Assembly (NCBI GenBank): GCA_020249285.1
Contig: JADCFX010000003.1
Coordinates: 1-64,000 of the forward strand
Direction of reading: 5' to 3'
Origin: Roseomonas sp.
GTDB lineage: Bacteria > Pseudomonadota > Alphaproteobacteria > Acetobacterales > Acetobacteraceae
DNA length: 64,000 bases
This document shows, one piece after another, positions 20,444-29,365 of the stretch. Each line of letters starts with the position of its first letter. Position 1 is the stretch's first letter. The notes beneath the pieces are model-generated. The model was not told where the DNA came from. It saw only the letters and a program-made list of their open reading frames with translations, and ran no database searches. The position numbers and the translations under genes were made by a program.

Positions 20444-21274
20444 ATGAATGCCGCCGCCCAGCCCCAGCCTAGCCATCAGCGCTCTCGCGGGCGGTTGGAA
20501 TTGGATTATCATTTGCATGAAGGGCGCACGGTGCTGGGCGGGCTTTATCAATCGCCCCCCATGCGCGCCCTGTTTCCCGATCCTGAGGCCGATGAGGCAC
20601 CCATCTGCGCGCTGGTGAATACCGCCGGCGGCTTGGCGGGCGGTGATAGGGTGGAAATCGCGCTCAGCCTTGGTGCCGGGGCGCGGGCCAGTTTTTCCAC
20701 GCCGGCAGCTGAGAAAATCTATCGCAGCCTTGGCCCGGCGACAGAGATTTCCGTGACGCTTGAAGCCGGCCCTGGCGCCGTTTTTGAATGGATTCCGCAG
20801 GAAACCATCCTGTTTGAAGGCGCGCGGCTTGAACGCCGCTTGAGTGCCGATATCGCCGAGGACGCGACGCTGCTGATGGCCGAAGCGCTGGTCTTTGGCC
20901 GCGCCGCGCGGGGCGAGACCTGGCGGCGTGGTGCTTTGCAGGATTCCTGGCGCATCCGGCGCGGCGGCAAGCTGCTTTGGGCGGATGGGCTCAGCCCTGG
21001 GGAAGACATCCCGGCGGATTTCGCTGACCCCTTTGGCCTCGCCAATGCCGAAGCGCTGGGTAGCCTGGTTCTGGCCGGGCCCCTGGCGCAGCCCGATTTG
21101 CGTGATGTTTTGCGCGAAGATGGCGCGCTTGCCAGCCTTGTGCGGCCCGGGCTTTTGGTCACGCGCTGGCTCGGTGGCGCCCTTCAGGTGCGCGAAGGGC
21201 TGGGGGCCGCGATTTGCCGGCTGCGCCCCGCACTGGGCCTGCCCGCGCGCCTGCCGCGCCTATGGACGACATGA
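20444..21274 (+). CDS. ureD: Urease accessory protein UreD
   Basis: UreD is the scaffold that docks UreF and UreG on apo-urease for nickel insertion. The 276-residue product has SRGRLELDYHLHEGRTVLGGLYQSPPMRALFPD, the conserved NTAGGLAGGDRVEIALSLGAGARASFSTPAAEKIYRS and EWIPQETILFEGARLERRL, which define the family. It opens the operon ureDABCEFG, the order common in alphaproteobacteria. Spacing to ureA is 48 bp. Confidence 0.95.
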   Translation: MNAAAQPQPSHQRSRGRLELDYHLHEGRTVLGGLYQSPPMRALFPDPEADEAPICALVNTAGGLAGGDRVEIALSLGAGARASFSTPAAEKIYRSLGPATEISVTLEAGPGAVFEWIPQETILFEGARLERRLSADIAEDATLLMAEALVFGRAARGETWRRGALQDSWRIRRGGKLLWADGLSPGEDIPADFADPFGLANAEALGSLVLAGPLAQPDLRDVLREDGALASLVRPGLLVTRWLGGALQVREGLGAAICRLRPALGLPARLPRLWTT

Positions 21275-21322
21275 AGCAGAAAATCCCATGATGATGGCAC
21301 AGCGATTGCGGAACCCAACGCC

Positions 21323-21760
21323 ATGAACCTGACCCCGCGCGAAAAAGACAAGCTGATGATTGCCATGGCGGCGATCGTGGCGCGACGGCGCCTGGAACGC
21401 GGCCTGAAAATGAACTTCCCTGAAGCCGTGGCGCTGATCACGGATTTCGTGGTGGAGGGTGCGCGTGATGGCCGCAGCGTGGCAGAACTAATGCGCGATG
21501 GCGCAACCGTGCTGACGCGTGACCAGGTGATGGAAGGCATCGCGGAGATGCTCCATGAAATTCAGGTGGAAGCGACCTTCCCGGATGGCACCAAGCTGGT
21601 GACGGTGCATCAGCCAATCCGAGCGCCGGTGGCGAGGAAGCCCAGCGCCAAGGCGAAGCCTGCCCCGAAGGCCAAGGTTAAAGCCGCTGCGAAGCCTGCG
21701 AAGAAACCCGCCAAGCCCAAAGCCAAGGCGAAGCCAGCGCGTAAGGGGGCCCGCAAATGA
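21323..21760 (+). CDS. ureA: Urease gamma subunit UreA with a Lys/Ala-rich C-terminal tail
   Basis: UreA is the gamma subunit of nickel urease. Residues 1-100 are a standard UreA ([27 protein letters not shown] ... [15 protein letters not shown]). The chain then continues for about 45 residues of [20 protein letters not shown] type sequence with roughly 15 Lys and several Arg, Ala and Pro only. Ordinary UreA is about 100 residues, so this is an unusual, strongly basic, disordered extension resembling histone-H1-like tails. The reading frame is intact and the stop overlaps the ureB start (ATGA), so the tail is part of the coupled operon and not obvious sequence error. Its role is unknown. Confidence 0.95.
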   Translation: MNLTPREKDKLMIAMAAIVARRRLERGLKMNFPEAVALITDFVVEGARDGRSVAELMRDGATVLTRDQVMEGIAEMLHEIQVEATFPDGTKLVTVHQPIRAPVARKPSAKAKPAPKAKVKAAAKPAKKPAKPKAKAKPARKGARK

Positions 21761-22062
21761 TCCCCGGTGAAATCATCACTGGCCCTGGCGATATTGCGCT
21801 TAATGCCGGGCGCGATGCGGTGGAAATCACGGTCGCGAATAAGGGCGACCGCCCGGTGCAAGTGGGCAGCCATTACCATTTTGCGGAATCCAATCCGCTG
21901 CTCGATTTTGATCGCGCCAAGGCGCGCGGCTGCCGGTTGGATATTCCTGCCGGCACGGCGGTGCGCTTCGAACCGGGGCAAACGCGCAAGGTGCGGCTGA
22001 TCCCGATTGCGGGTGCGCGCATCATCCATGGTTTTCGCGGCGAAACGGAAGGGGCGGTCTGA
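21757..22062 (+). CDS. ureB: Urease beta subunit UreB
   Basis: The 101-residue product is a standard Ure[20 protein letters not shown], the conserved [51 protein letters not shown] and the closing [13 protein letters not shown]. It packs with UreA and UreC in the (alpha-beta-gamma)3 enzyme. It overlaps ureA by four bases and is followed 3 bp later by ureC. Confidence 0.97.
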   Translation: MIPGEIITGPGDIALNAGRDAVEITVANKGDRPVQVGSHYHFAESNPLLDFDRAKARGCRLDIPAGTAVRFEPGQTRKVRLIPIAGARIIHGFRGETEGAV

Positions 22063-22065
22063 CCC

Positions 22066-23778
22066 ATGGCAACGAAAATCTCCCGCGCCGCCTATGCCGG
22101 CATGTATGGCCCAACGGTGGGCGACCGTGTGCGCCTGGCCGATACGGAAATTTTCATCGAGGTCGAAAAAGACCTGACCACCTATGGTGAGGAAGTGAAA
22201 TTTGGCGGCGGCAAGGTGATCCGTGATGGCATGGGTCAATCTCAGGTCACGCGCGCCCAAGGTGCGATGGACACCGTGATCACCAATGCGCTGATCCTTG
22301 ACCATTGGGGCGTGGTGAAAGCCGATATCGGGCTGCGCGGCGGGCGCATTGCCGTGATTGGCAAGGCGGGTAATCCCGACACGCAACCGAATGTGGACAT
22401 CATCATCGGGCCGGGGACGGAAATCATCGCCTGTGAGGGGCGCATCCTGACCGCGGGCGGGATTGATCCGCATATCCATTTCATCTGCCCGCAGCAGATT
22501 GAAGAAGCACTGGCGTCCGGCATAACCTCCATGTTCGGTGGCGGTACCGGGCCGGCGCATGGCACGCTGGCCACCACCTGCACGCCCGGGCCTTGGCATA
22601 TGGAGCGTATGTTGCAGGCTGCCGAAGGCTTCCCGATGAATCTTGGCTTCCTCGGCAAGGGCAATGCCGCGCTGCCGGCGGGCCTGGAAGAACAAATCCG
22701 CGCAGGCGCCTGCGGCCTCAAGCTGCATGAGGATTGGGGCACAACACCGAAAGCCATTGATACCTGCCTTTCAGTCGCGGATGAGATGGATATTCAGATC
22801 GCCATCCACACCGATACGCTGAATGAAAGCGGTTTTGTTGAGGAAACCATCAAGGCCATTCGTGGCCGCACCATCCAGGCCTTTCATACCGAAGGCGCCG
22901 GTGGCGGCCATGCGCCAGATATCCTGCGCCTGGTGGGTGAAGCGGGTGTGCTGCCTTCTTCCACAAACCCCACCATGCCTTACACGGTGAATACGGTGGA
23001 TGAGCATTTGGATATGCTCATGGTTTGCCACCATCTTGATCCGCGCATTCCGGAAGATGTGGCCTTTGCCGAAAGCCGCATCCGCAAGGAAACCATTGCG
23101 GCGGAAGATATTCTGCATGATATCGGCGCCATCAGCATGATGTCTTCTGACAGCCAGGCCATGGGCCGCGTGGGTGAGGTGATCATCCGCACCTGGCAGA
23201 CCGCGCATAAAATGAAAGTGCAGCGTGGCCGCCTGCCGGACGAAAAGGGCGACAACGACAATGCGCGCGCCAAGCGCTATATCGCGAAATACACGATAAA
23301 CCCGGCAATTTCTCAGGGTGTGGATGACCATGTCGGCAGTATCGAAGTCGGCAAGATTGCTGATCTTGTCATGTGGACGCCCGCCTTTTTTGGCGTGAAG
23401 CCGGATATGGTGCTGAAGGGCGGCACCATTGCCATGGCGCTGATGGGCGACCCGAATGCGTCCATCCCCACGCCGCAGCCGGTGCATTATCGACCCATGT
23501 TCGGCAGCTATGCCCGTTCCCGCCTGTTATCTGCGGTAACCTTCGTGAGTGGTGCTTCGTTGCAAGCGGATATCTCAGGCCGCTTCGGGCTTTCACGCGA
23601 ATTGGTCGCGGTGCGCAATTGCCGCGGCGGCATCAGCAAGCGCAGCATGGTGCATAACGCGACGCTCCCCAAGATTAAGGTTGATCCAGAAACCTATGAG
23701 GTGCGCGCCGATGGCGTATTGCTGGTCTGCGAACCCGCCAAAGTGCTGCCCATGGCGCAGCGCTATTTCATGTTTTGA
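22066..23778 (+). CDS. ureC: Urease alpha (catalytic) subunit UreC
   Basis: UreC hydrolyses urea to ammonia and carbamate at a dinickel centre. The 570-residue product has nickel-ligand His 136 and 138 ([12 protein letters not shown]), the carbamylated Lys 219 in [12 protein letters not shown] with His 221, a further His in [12 protein letters not shown], and the active-site flap Cys-His in [24 protein letters not shown]. All catalytic residues are present and length is standard. The C-terminus ends in AQRYFMF, typical of UreC. With UreA and UreB it forms a complete enzyme. Confidence 0.98.
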   Translation: MATKISRAAYAGMYGPTVGDRVRLADTEIFIEVEKDLTTYGEEVKFGGGKVIRDGMGQSQVTRAQGAMDTVITNALILDHWGVVKADIGLRGGRIAVIGKAGNPDTQPNVDIIIGPGTEIIACEGRILTAGGIDPHIHFICPQQIEEALASGITSMFGGGTGPAHGTLATTCTPGPWHMERMLQAAEGFPMNLGFLGKGNAALPAGLEEQIRAGACGLKLHEDWGTTPKAIDTCLSVADEMDIQIAIHTDTLNESGFVEETIKAIRGRTIQAFHTEGAGGGHAPDILRLVGEAGVLPSSTNPTMPYTVNTVDEHLDMLMVCHHLDPRIPEDVAFAESRIRKETIAAEDILHDIGAISMMSSDSQAMGRVGEVIIRTWQTAHKMKVQRGRLPDEKGDNDNARAKRYIAKYTINPAISQGVDDHVGSIEVGKIADLVMWTPAFFGVKPDMVLKGGTIAMALMGDPNASIPTPQPVHYRPMFGSYARSRLLSAVTFVSGASLQADISGRFGLSRELVAVRNCRGGISKRSMVHNATLPKIKVDPETYEVRADGVLLVCEPAKVLPMAQRYFMF

Positions 23779-23789
23779 GGCTTCCTGAC

Positions 23790-24323
23790 ATGACTGAAAC
23801 TCTCCCCCGCGCCATCCAAGTGCTGCCCGCCGGCGGCTGGGTGGAGCGCACCGCGCGCCATCGCGTAACGCTGGATTTCGATGACCGCTTCCGCCGCCGC
23901 AAGCGCTATGTTGCGGAAGATGGTTTTGCCTTTCTGCTGGATTTGGAAGAAGCCACCGCGCTCCGCCAAGGGGATGGGCTGCTGCTGGAAGGTGGCGGTG
24001 TCATTCTGGTGCAGGCCGCGCCTGAGCCCTTGATTGAAGTCACCGCCGAAACGCCGGAACGCTTGGCGCGCTTGGCCTGGCATCTCGGCAATCGGCATTT
24101 GCCGACGCAGATTGAAGGCAGCCGCATTCTGATCCGCAAGGATCATGTGATTGAAGCCATGCTGAAGGGCTTGGGCGCTGAGCTTGCCCATGTGGAAGCG
24201 GCCTTTGATCCGGAAGGCGGCGCTTATGGCGAACATAATCGCCATATGGGCCACCACCATCATCACGGCGACGGTGATCATGATCATCACCATGGCGATG
24301 GAAACCACCACAATCACCACTAG
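23790..24323 (+). CDS. ureE: Urease nickel metallochaperone UreE with His-rich tail
   Basis: UreE delivers nickel to the UreG-UreF-UreD complex. I start at the Met at 23790 (MTETLPRAI), since the five track residues before it have no ribosome-binding site. The N-terminal peptide-binding domain includes HRVTLDFDDRFRRRKRYVAEDG. The metal-binding domain contains LAWHLGNRHLPTQIEG with the conserved metal-site His. The final 29 residues hold about 15 His ([19 protein letters not shown]), a nickel-storage tail like that of Klebsiella UreE. The last 26 bases overlap ureF in another frame. Confidence 0.95.
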   Translation: MTETLPRAIQVLPAGGWVERTARHRVTLDFDDRFRRRKRYVAEDGFAFLLDLEEATALRQGDGLLLEGGGVILVQAAPEPLIEVTAETPERLARLAWHLGNRHLPTQIEGSRILIRKDHVIEAMLKGLGAELAHVEAAFDPEGGAYGEHNRHMGHHHHHGDGDHDHHHGDGNHHNHH

Positions 24324-25023
24324 GAAAAAGCCCGAAGCGCCTGAGGCTCAGCAGGCGCTGTATCGGCTGCTGACCTGGCTTTCGCCGGCCTATCCGGTGG
24401 GCGCCTATACCTATAGCCATGGGCTGGAAGCGGCAGTGGAAGATAGTGCTGTCACCAAACGCGATGGCTTGATCGCCTATGTCAGCGCTGCCTTGCAGCG
24501 CGGCGCGGGGCGCGTGGATGGCGCCTTGCTGGTGGCCGCGCATCGCGCCATGGCGAAGCGCGATGACAAGGGTTTGGATGACATCGCAGAACTGGGTGCT
24601 GCCTGGCGCGGCACGGCGGAAACCGCTTTGGAAGCGGAAGCGCAGGGTACGGCGTTCACCAGCGTAACATTGGCTGCCTGGCCCACACCACGCTTTGCGG
24701 CCTTTGCCGCGCGCCATCCGCGCCAGCTTGCCCATGCGGTGGCCTTTGGTGCGGCGGCGGCGGAACAGGGCATTGCGGCGCGTGATGCGGCCTTCGCCTT
24801 TCTGGCAGCTTTTGCGGCGAATTTGGTTTCAGCTGGTGTGCGGCTGGTGCCGCTGGGGCAGACGGATGGCCAGCTTTCGATCGCCGCTTTGCAACCTGCC
24901 GTTGCCGCTGCGACTGATGCTGCATTGATCGCGGATTTGGCCCGGCTTGGCACGGCGGCGCCGATGCTTGATATCTTCTCCCTGCGTCATGAGACGCAAT
25001 ACACAAGGTTGTTCAGATCATGA
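24298..25023 (+). CDS. ureF: Urease accessory protein UreF
   Basis: UreF acts with UreD and UreG in urease activation. The core begins [29 protein letters not shown] and continues with [24 protein letters not shown] and a C-terminal [18 protein letters not shown], all family features. The track start at 24184 would add a hydrophobic segment produced by reading the UreE His codons out of frame, so I use the Met at 24298 ([11 protein letters not shown]); 24292 is an alternative. The stop overlaps ureG by ATGA. Confidence 0.92.
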   Translation: METTTITTRKKPEAPEAQQALYRLLTWLSPAYPVGAYTYSHGLEAAVEDSAVTKRDGLIAYVSAALQRGAGRVDGALLVAAHRAMAKRDDKGLDDIAELGAAWRGTAETALEAEAQGTAFTSVTLAAWPTPRFAAFAARHPRQLAHAVAFGAAAAEQGIAARDAAFAFLAAFAANLVSAGVRLVPLGQTDGQLSIAALQPAVAAATDAALIADLARLGTAAPMLDIFSLRHETQYTRLFRS

Positions 25024-25652
25024 GCACATCGCAGCATGGCCCGTTTCGCGTTGGCATTGGTGGCCCGGTTGGGTCCGGCAAGACCGCTTTAGTTGATCGC
25101 CTTTGTAAATACATGCGCGACCGTTACGATATCGCGGTGATCACCAATGATATCTATACGCGCGAAGATGCGGAATTCCTGACGCGTTCTGGCGCCTTGG
25201 TGCCGGAACGCATTGCGGGGGTGGAAACCGGGGGCTGCCCGCATACCGCGATCCGTGAAGATGCCTCCATCAATCTTGCCGCGGTGCATGATATGGCGGT
25301 GAAATTCCCGAAGCTGGAAATCCTGTTCATCGAAAGCGGCGGCGATAATCTGGCTGCGACCTTCAGCCCGGAATTGGCGGACCTGACCATCTATGTGATT
25401 GACGTTTCAGCCGGCGATAAGATCCCGCGCAAGGGCGGGCCGGGGATTACGCGAAGCGATTTGCTCGTGATCAACAAGATTGATCTCGCGCCACTGGTCG
25501 GCGCTGATCTTTCCGTGATGGATCGCGATGCGCGCAAGATGCGCAATGCGCGGCCTTTCATCTTCACTAATTTGAAGGCACTGCAAGGGGTTTCTGAAAT
25601 CGCCGATTTCATCGTCCAGCAAGGTGGCATTACGCCAAGGGCCGCAGCATGA
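25020..25652 (+). CDS. ureG: Urease accessory GTPase UreG
   Basis: UreG is the SIMIBI-class GTPase that drives nickel insertion. The 210-residue product has the P-loop GPVGSGKT (residues 15-22), the metal-binding Cys-Pro-His in [18 protein letters not shown], switch residues in [18 protein letters not shown] and the base-specificity motif [15 protein letters not shown]. It overlaps ureF upstream and the dehydrogenase gene downstream, each by ATGA. Confidence 0.97.
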   Translation: MSTSQHGPFRVGIGGPVGSGKTALVDRLCKYMRDRYDIAVITNDIYTREDAEFLTRSGALVPERIAGVETGGCPHTAIREDASINLAAVHDMAVKFPKLEILFIESGGDNLAATFSPELADLTIYVIDVSAGDKIPRKGGPGITRSDLLVINKIDLAPLVGADLSVMDRDARKMRNARPFIFTNLKALQGVSEIADFIVQQGGITPRAAA

Positions 25653-26575
25653 AGCCGCCGCGCCACGTTGTTATCCTCGGCATGGGGTTGATGGGCTGCG
25701 ATATCGCGGCGATTTTCCTGAATGGCAGCTGGCGTGTGACTGCGGTGGAACCGGCGCGGGATCGTTGGCCCGCAGCCCAAGCCCGCGTCGCGCAATCCAT
25801 CACCCAGTTGGATGGCGACCCTGCTGCGGCTTCCGGCCTGACGCTGCTGGATGACATGAAAGCACCGGATTACGCGCAGGCCGAGGCAGTGATTGAAGCC
25901 GTGCCGGAACGGCTTGATCTGAAGCGCAAGGTTTTTGCGGAGCTTGATGGGCTGGTGCCCGCAGGTATCCCAATCGCCTCCAACGCATCCGGTTATCGCA
26001 TTACGGATATCGCCGGCGATCTGCCAGGCCGCGCGCGCTGCGCTAATTTGCATTTCTTCCTGCCCGCGCATCTGGTGCCGGGGGTCGAGGTTGTGCGCGG
26101 CGAATATACGGACCCAGTGGTCTGCGACAAACTCGCTGACATCATGGCGGGGCTTGGCCGCAAGGTCATTCGTGTGGCGAAAGATGTGCCGGGCTTTCTG
26201 GCCAATCGCATCCAGCATGCGCTGATGCGCGAGGCCTTTTCGGTGATTGATCAGGGCCTCGCGACGGCTGAGGATGTGGACAACGCCGTGCGCTACGCCT
26301 TCGGCTTTCGCTATGTCGCGGCGGGGCCGATCCTGCAAAAGGAATTGGCGGGGCTTGAGACGCAATTGGAAGCGGGGCGCACCATTTACCCCTCGCTCAA
26401 CAATAGCCCTGACCCAAGCCCTGGCCTTGCGCGGTTAGTGGCGGAAGGCAAGCTAGGCCCTAAAACCGGAGAGGGCTTTCGCCCCTGGCCCGCCGACAAA
26501 ACCGCCAAGGAACGCGCGCGCTATGAAAAGGCGCTGCTCGCCGCCGCGCGCATCCTACGGGATGAGGAAGCCTGA
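25649..26575 (+). CDS. 3-hydroxyacyl-CoA dehydrogenase-like NAD-binding protein
   Basis: The 308-residue protein has the Rossmann motif [14 protein letters not shown] at its N-terminus, an Asn-region [42 protein letters not shown] corresponding to the 3HCDH catalytic segment (His in NLHFF), then the C-terminal dimer domain with [49 protein letters not shown]. This is the short-chain 3-hydroxyacyl/3-hydroxybutyryl-CoA dehydrogenase architecture, also used by L-carnitine and L-gulonate dehydrogenases. It is coupled to ureG by ATGA, an unexpected partner. The substrate is not predictable. Confidence 0.9.
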   Translation: MKPPRHVVILGMGLMGCDIAAIFLNGSWRVTAVEPARDRWPAAQARVAQSITQLDGDPAAASGLTLLDDMKAPDYAQAEAVIEAVPERLDLKRKVFAELDGLVPAGIPIASNASGYRITDIAGDLPGRARCANLHFFLPAHLVPGVEVVRGEYTDPVVCDKLADIMAGLGRKVIRVAKDVPGFLANRIQHALMREAFSVIDQGLATAEDVDNAVRYAFGFRYVAAGPILQKELAGLETQLEAGRTIYPSLNNSPDPSPGLARLVAEGKLGPKTGEGFRPWPADKTAKERARYEKALLAAARILRDEEA

Positions 26576-26627
26576 GCGCAGATAGCTGCCCTGCGCTTCC
26601 CAGTGTCCATTGGCATGGCATCACAGT

Positions 26628-26651
26628 TGATCGCAGCACGGGCTGCGATCA
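26628..26651. terminator. Bidirectional stem-loop between convergent genes
   Basis: TGATCGCAGC-ACGG-GCTGCGATCA is a perfect 10-bp stem with a 4-nt loop, placed between the ends of the urease-operon dehydrogenase and the convergent DUF3141 gene. There is no U run on either side. It is a plausible transcription-end or transcript-protecting structure. Confidence 0.5.
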
Positions 26652-26673
26652 CCGCCGCAAACGCCGCCCCTGA

Positions 26674-28977
26674 TCACGCGGCGCGCTGCGGGCGCACCGC
26701 CAGCACTTCGCGCAAACGCTGCAAGCGCGCGCGCGCATTATCGCCAAGCTCCTCATCCGGCCCTGCCACGGTTTCCACCGCCTTCAGCGCCTTACGGCGA
26801 GAAGCCGCATCGGGCAGCAGCGTGGTGAGCGTATTAATCGCCTCTTCCGGGAAAAGCGTCGCGATCATGGTCTGATCACGAATAACGCCCATGCGTTCCG
26901 CCGCGCTCATTTGCGCGAAGGGCGCTTCGGTGGTCAGCAATTGATTGGACCGCGCGAGCCGAGACCGCCGCACTGCGCCGCGCGCATCAGCAAGCAGGAT
27001 CATCATGCGGATCACAGCCTCCGCATAGCCACCAACCGCGAGCTTCGCCTCAGCCTCGGCGCGCTGCGGCGCATCGGAGGTGACGGAATCCCGCGCGGCT
27101 TCGGCCTCCGCCGCGTAATCCTCACCCGTCACGCCAGCCGCATTCAGCGTGCCATAAACACCATGGAAGGCGATTTCCACCATGGCATCGCGCGTATCGC
27201 GCCAGGCGTTCAGGCCAAATTCCACCGAATCTGCAAAGGCTTTTTCAAAGGCCAGGAAGGGATTATCCGCAGCCACTGGCTTGCGATTTTCTCGTGCCAG
27301 ACCCGCGAGCGATGAAACCGGCCCCATCAGCGGGTTCATGTCACTCAAGGCATAGCGCCGCCAGCGCATCGGGTTCATGCGGCGGCGGGTTTCAGCACCC
27401 ATTTCCGTGCTGAATTGGCGAATAACCGGGGAAACCAGCACGTCGTAAAGATGCTGGTTCAACTCAGAAATTTGCGCGACGGCGGGGAAGGCTTCGTTTT
27501 CCGCCTCACCCGAGATCTCCTTCACATGGGCAAGGGTGCGTTCCACCAGTTCCACCTGCCATACGCCATCTCCTTCACCCTCATGGCTGGTGATGACCAT
27601 TTCATACAGTCCCGGGGCGACGGATTCGATGATGTCGAGCGTATTGGCGATTTCGCTATGTTCCTTCTTCGCCACCTTGCCGGAGACGAAAATGCCAAGA
27701 TGGCCGATATCCTCATGCAACAGATACACAATGGTCTGTCCAAGCGATTTGATTTCGCGTTCATCGCGATAGATATCGGCCATCCAGCGCAAGGCCTGGC
27801 CTGGCGGCGTGATGTTATCCCCGGCAGAGGCAAAGACGATGATAGGCGCCTTCACTTCGCGCATATTGAAGCTCTGCCCATCGCCCGCCGAGATTTGCCC
27901 GGCGGCGAAGCGATTGCCGATGAACAGGTTTTCCACGATCCAGCGAATCTCATCGCGGTTCATCAGGAAATAGCCGCCCCACCAGCGTTCAAATTCCAGG
28001 AAACGCTCGGATTCCTTATCCACATTGGCGTAGAGGTCAAAATATTTGCGGAACCAGGTATTCGCGGGGGAAAGCGCCTCAAAATTCGAAACCAGATTGG
28101 CGCCGTCAAAGCGGCCATTGCCCATATCGGCCATCAGCGCCGCCGGCCAGCCACCACCGGCAAGCCCACCCAGATAGCGCATCGGGTTCTTGCCCTTTTC
28201 GCCCGCCCAATAGGAAAGCGGCGCGCCATTCAGCACCAGCGCACCAAGCTGATTGGGCAAAGCCGCGCCCAGCATCATCACCGCCCAGCCGCCCTGGCAA
28301 TTGCCGATCACAACGGGCTTCGGCGCCTTGGGGTGCGCATCCGTCACATGCTTCAGGAACACCGCCTCGGCAGCGGTAATGTCCAGAATGGTCTGGCCCG
28401 GTTCCGGGTCCCGGAAGAAGATCACGAAATAAACGGGGTGCCCGCGGCGCAGCGCCACACCCACCTGGCTATCTGATTTGAAGCCGCCAATACCGGCACC
28501 ATGGCCCGCGCGCGGGTCAATAATCAGGAAGGGGCGGAGCGCATCATTGCTGGGCGGCATGTCATCGGGCGGCGTGATGCGCACCAGCGCGTAATTCACC
28601 GGGCGCTTCAGCTTGCGGCCATCCACCACGGTTTCATAGTCAAAAAACAGCACGGGTGGGCAGCCGGCCTGTTCATGCGCCACGAAGTTATTTCCCGCTT
28701 CGCGCATCGTATCCCAGAACAGGAAGCTGCGCTGCGCTGCATCCAGCATGTAGGAAGCGGCATCCATCGCCAAGTTTTGCGGGGCGCGCATCAGCCCCTG
28801 CCCAGCCTTGGCCAGGCTTTCCAGCGGAGCCGAGGGGTTCAGCGATGCCGGCAGCGCTTTGGCGTGGCGGCCTACCACATCGGACATGACGCGGGATTGA
28901 TCCAACACGCGCTGGGCGGTCGCATTGCCTTTTTTCAGCAATTCCCGGCCGGGCGGAATGGCGCGCTGAGATGTCAT
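26674..28977 (-). CDS. DUF3141 protein, PHA-synthase-like alpha/beta hydrolase
   Basis: The 767-residue protein (start moved to the Met at 28977, preceded by CAGGAG) has an alpha/beta-hydrolase core. The nucleophile elbow is GNCQGG (Cys about 227), the Cys-type lipase box of PHA synthases, with a matching His in LLHEDIGHLGIFVSG and an Asp candidate in VFASAGDNITPP. The N-terminal 90 residues are helical and resemble phasin-like or PhaC N-terminal segments (SLAKAGQGLMRAPQNLAMDAASYMLDAAQRS). A helical C-terminal region of about 350 residues is family-specific. The function of DUF3141 is not established; a role in polyhydroxyalkanoate or other acyl-thioester metabolism is inference. It is monocistronic, with a triple repeat in its upstream region. 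Confidence 0.88.
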   Translation of the reverse strand: MTSQRAIPPGRELLKKGNATAQRVLDQSRVMSDVVGRHAKALPASLNPSAPLESLAKAGQGLMRAPQNLAMDAASYMLDAAQRSFLFWDTMREAGNNFVAHEQAGCPPVLFFDYETVVDGRKLKRPVNYALVRITPPDDMPPSNDALRPFLIIDPRAGHGAGIGGFKSDSQVGVALRRGHPVYFVIFFRDPEPGQTILDITAAEAVFLKHVTDAHPKAPKPVVIGNCQGGWAVMMLGAALPNQLGALVLNGAPLSYWAGEKGKNPMRYLGGLAGGGWPAALMADMGNGRFDGANLVSNFEALSPANTWFRKYFDLYANVDKESERFLEFERWWGGYFLMNRDEIRWIVENLFIGNRFAAGQISAGDGQSFNMREVKAPIIVFASAGDNITPPGQALRWMADIYRDEREIKSLGQTIVYLLHEDIGHLGIFVSGKVAKKEHSEIANTLDIIESVAPGLYEMVITSHEGEGDGVWQVELVERTLAHVKEISGEAENEAFPAVAQISELNQHLYDVLVSPVIRQFSTEMGAETRRRMNPMRWRRYALSDMNPLMGPVSSLAGLARENRKPVAADNPFLAFEKAFADSVEFGLNAWRDTRDAMVEIAFHGVYGTLNAAGVTGEDYAAEAEAARDSVTSDAPQRAEAEAKLAVGGYAEAVIRMMILLADARGAVRRSRLARSNQLLTTEAPFAQMSAAERMGVIRDQTMIATLFPEEAINTLTTLLPDAASRRKALKAVETVAGPDEELGDNARARLQRLREVLAVRPQRAA

Positions 28978-29051
28978 GGCACTGGCTCCTGTTTCGGGTA
29001 TCTTCCTGCGCCTGTAATAAGCTCGGTTCAAGTATCTTTTTGCAGTGCAGC

Positions 29052-29243
29052 AAATTTTACTGGAGCATTTTCAAGCCAAGTGGAATCACTTGGCGGCTCG
29101 GAAAATGCGACCAAAAAATTTTACTGGAGCATTTTCAAGCCAAGTGGAGTCACTTGGCGGCTCGGAAAATGCGACCAAAAAATTTTACTGGAGTATTTTC
29201 AAGCCAAGTGGAATCACTTGGTGGCTCGGAAAATGCGACCAAA
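29052..29243. repeat. Three tandem 64-bp palindromic repeats
   Basis: Three copies start about 29052, 29116 and 29180 with an exact 64-bp period (TTTTACTGGAG at 29055, 29119 and 29183). Each holds nested dyads: GCATTTTC with GAAAATGC outside and CCAAGTG-GAAT-CACTTGG inside. The copies differ at only a few places, all in the loop, between the dyads or as a G-U-compatible change. They lie between the divergent DUF3141 and NIPSNAP genes. Short ORFs through them are frame-cycling by-products. The rest of the 28978-29365 gap shows no gene. Confidence 0.9.
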
Positions 29244-29365
29244 CAAAGGTTTAGCGCGTATCCAGTGAACGAACGTGAAAGGGAAACGCTTTAGTGCGGG
29301 GGCTGGCTTGCGCTGGGGCTGGTCTCGTCGGAAGCTTGCTCATCGATATGTGGGGAGAACGCATC

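Noticed and set aside
21623-21760. UreA tail as a frameshift artefact
   Set aside because: The frame stays open through low-complexity Lys/Ala codons and ends exactly at an ATGA overlap with ureB, as expected for a real operon junction.
29052-29243. Triple repeat as a CRISPR array
   Set aside because: The units abut with no unique spacers, and no cas genes are nearby.
29045-29294. Repeat-containing ORFs reading KFYWSIFKPSG units
   Set aside because: The 64-bp period is not a multiple of three, so the frame cycles through the repeats, and no ribosome-binding site is present.
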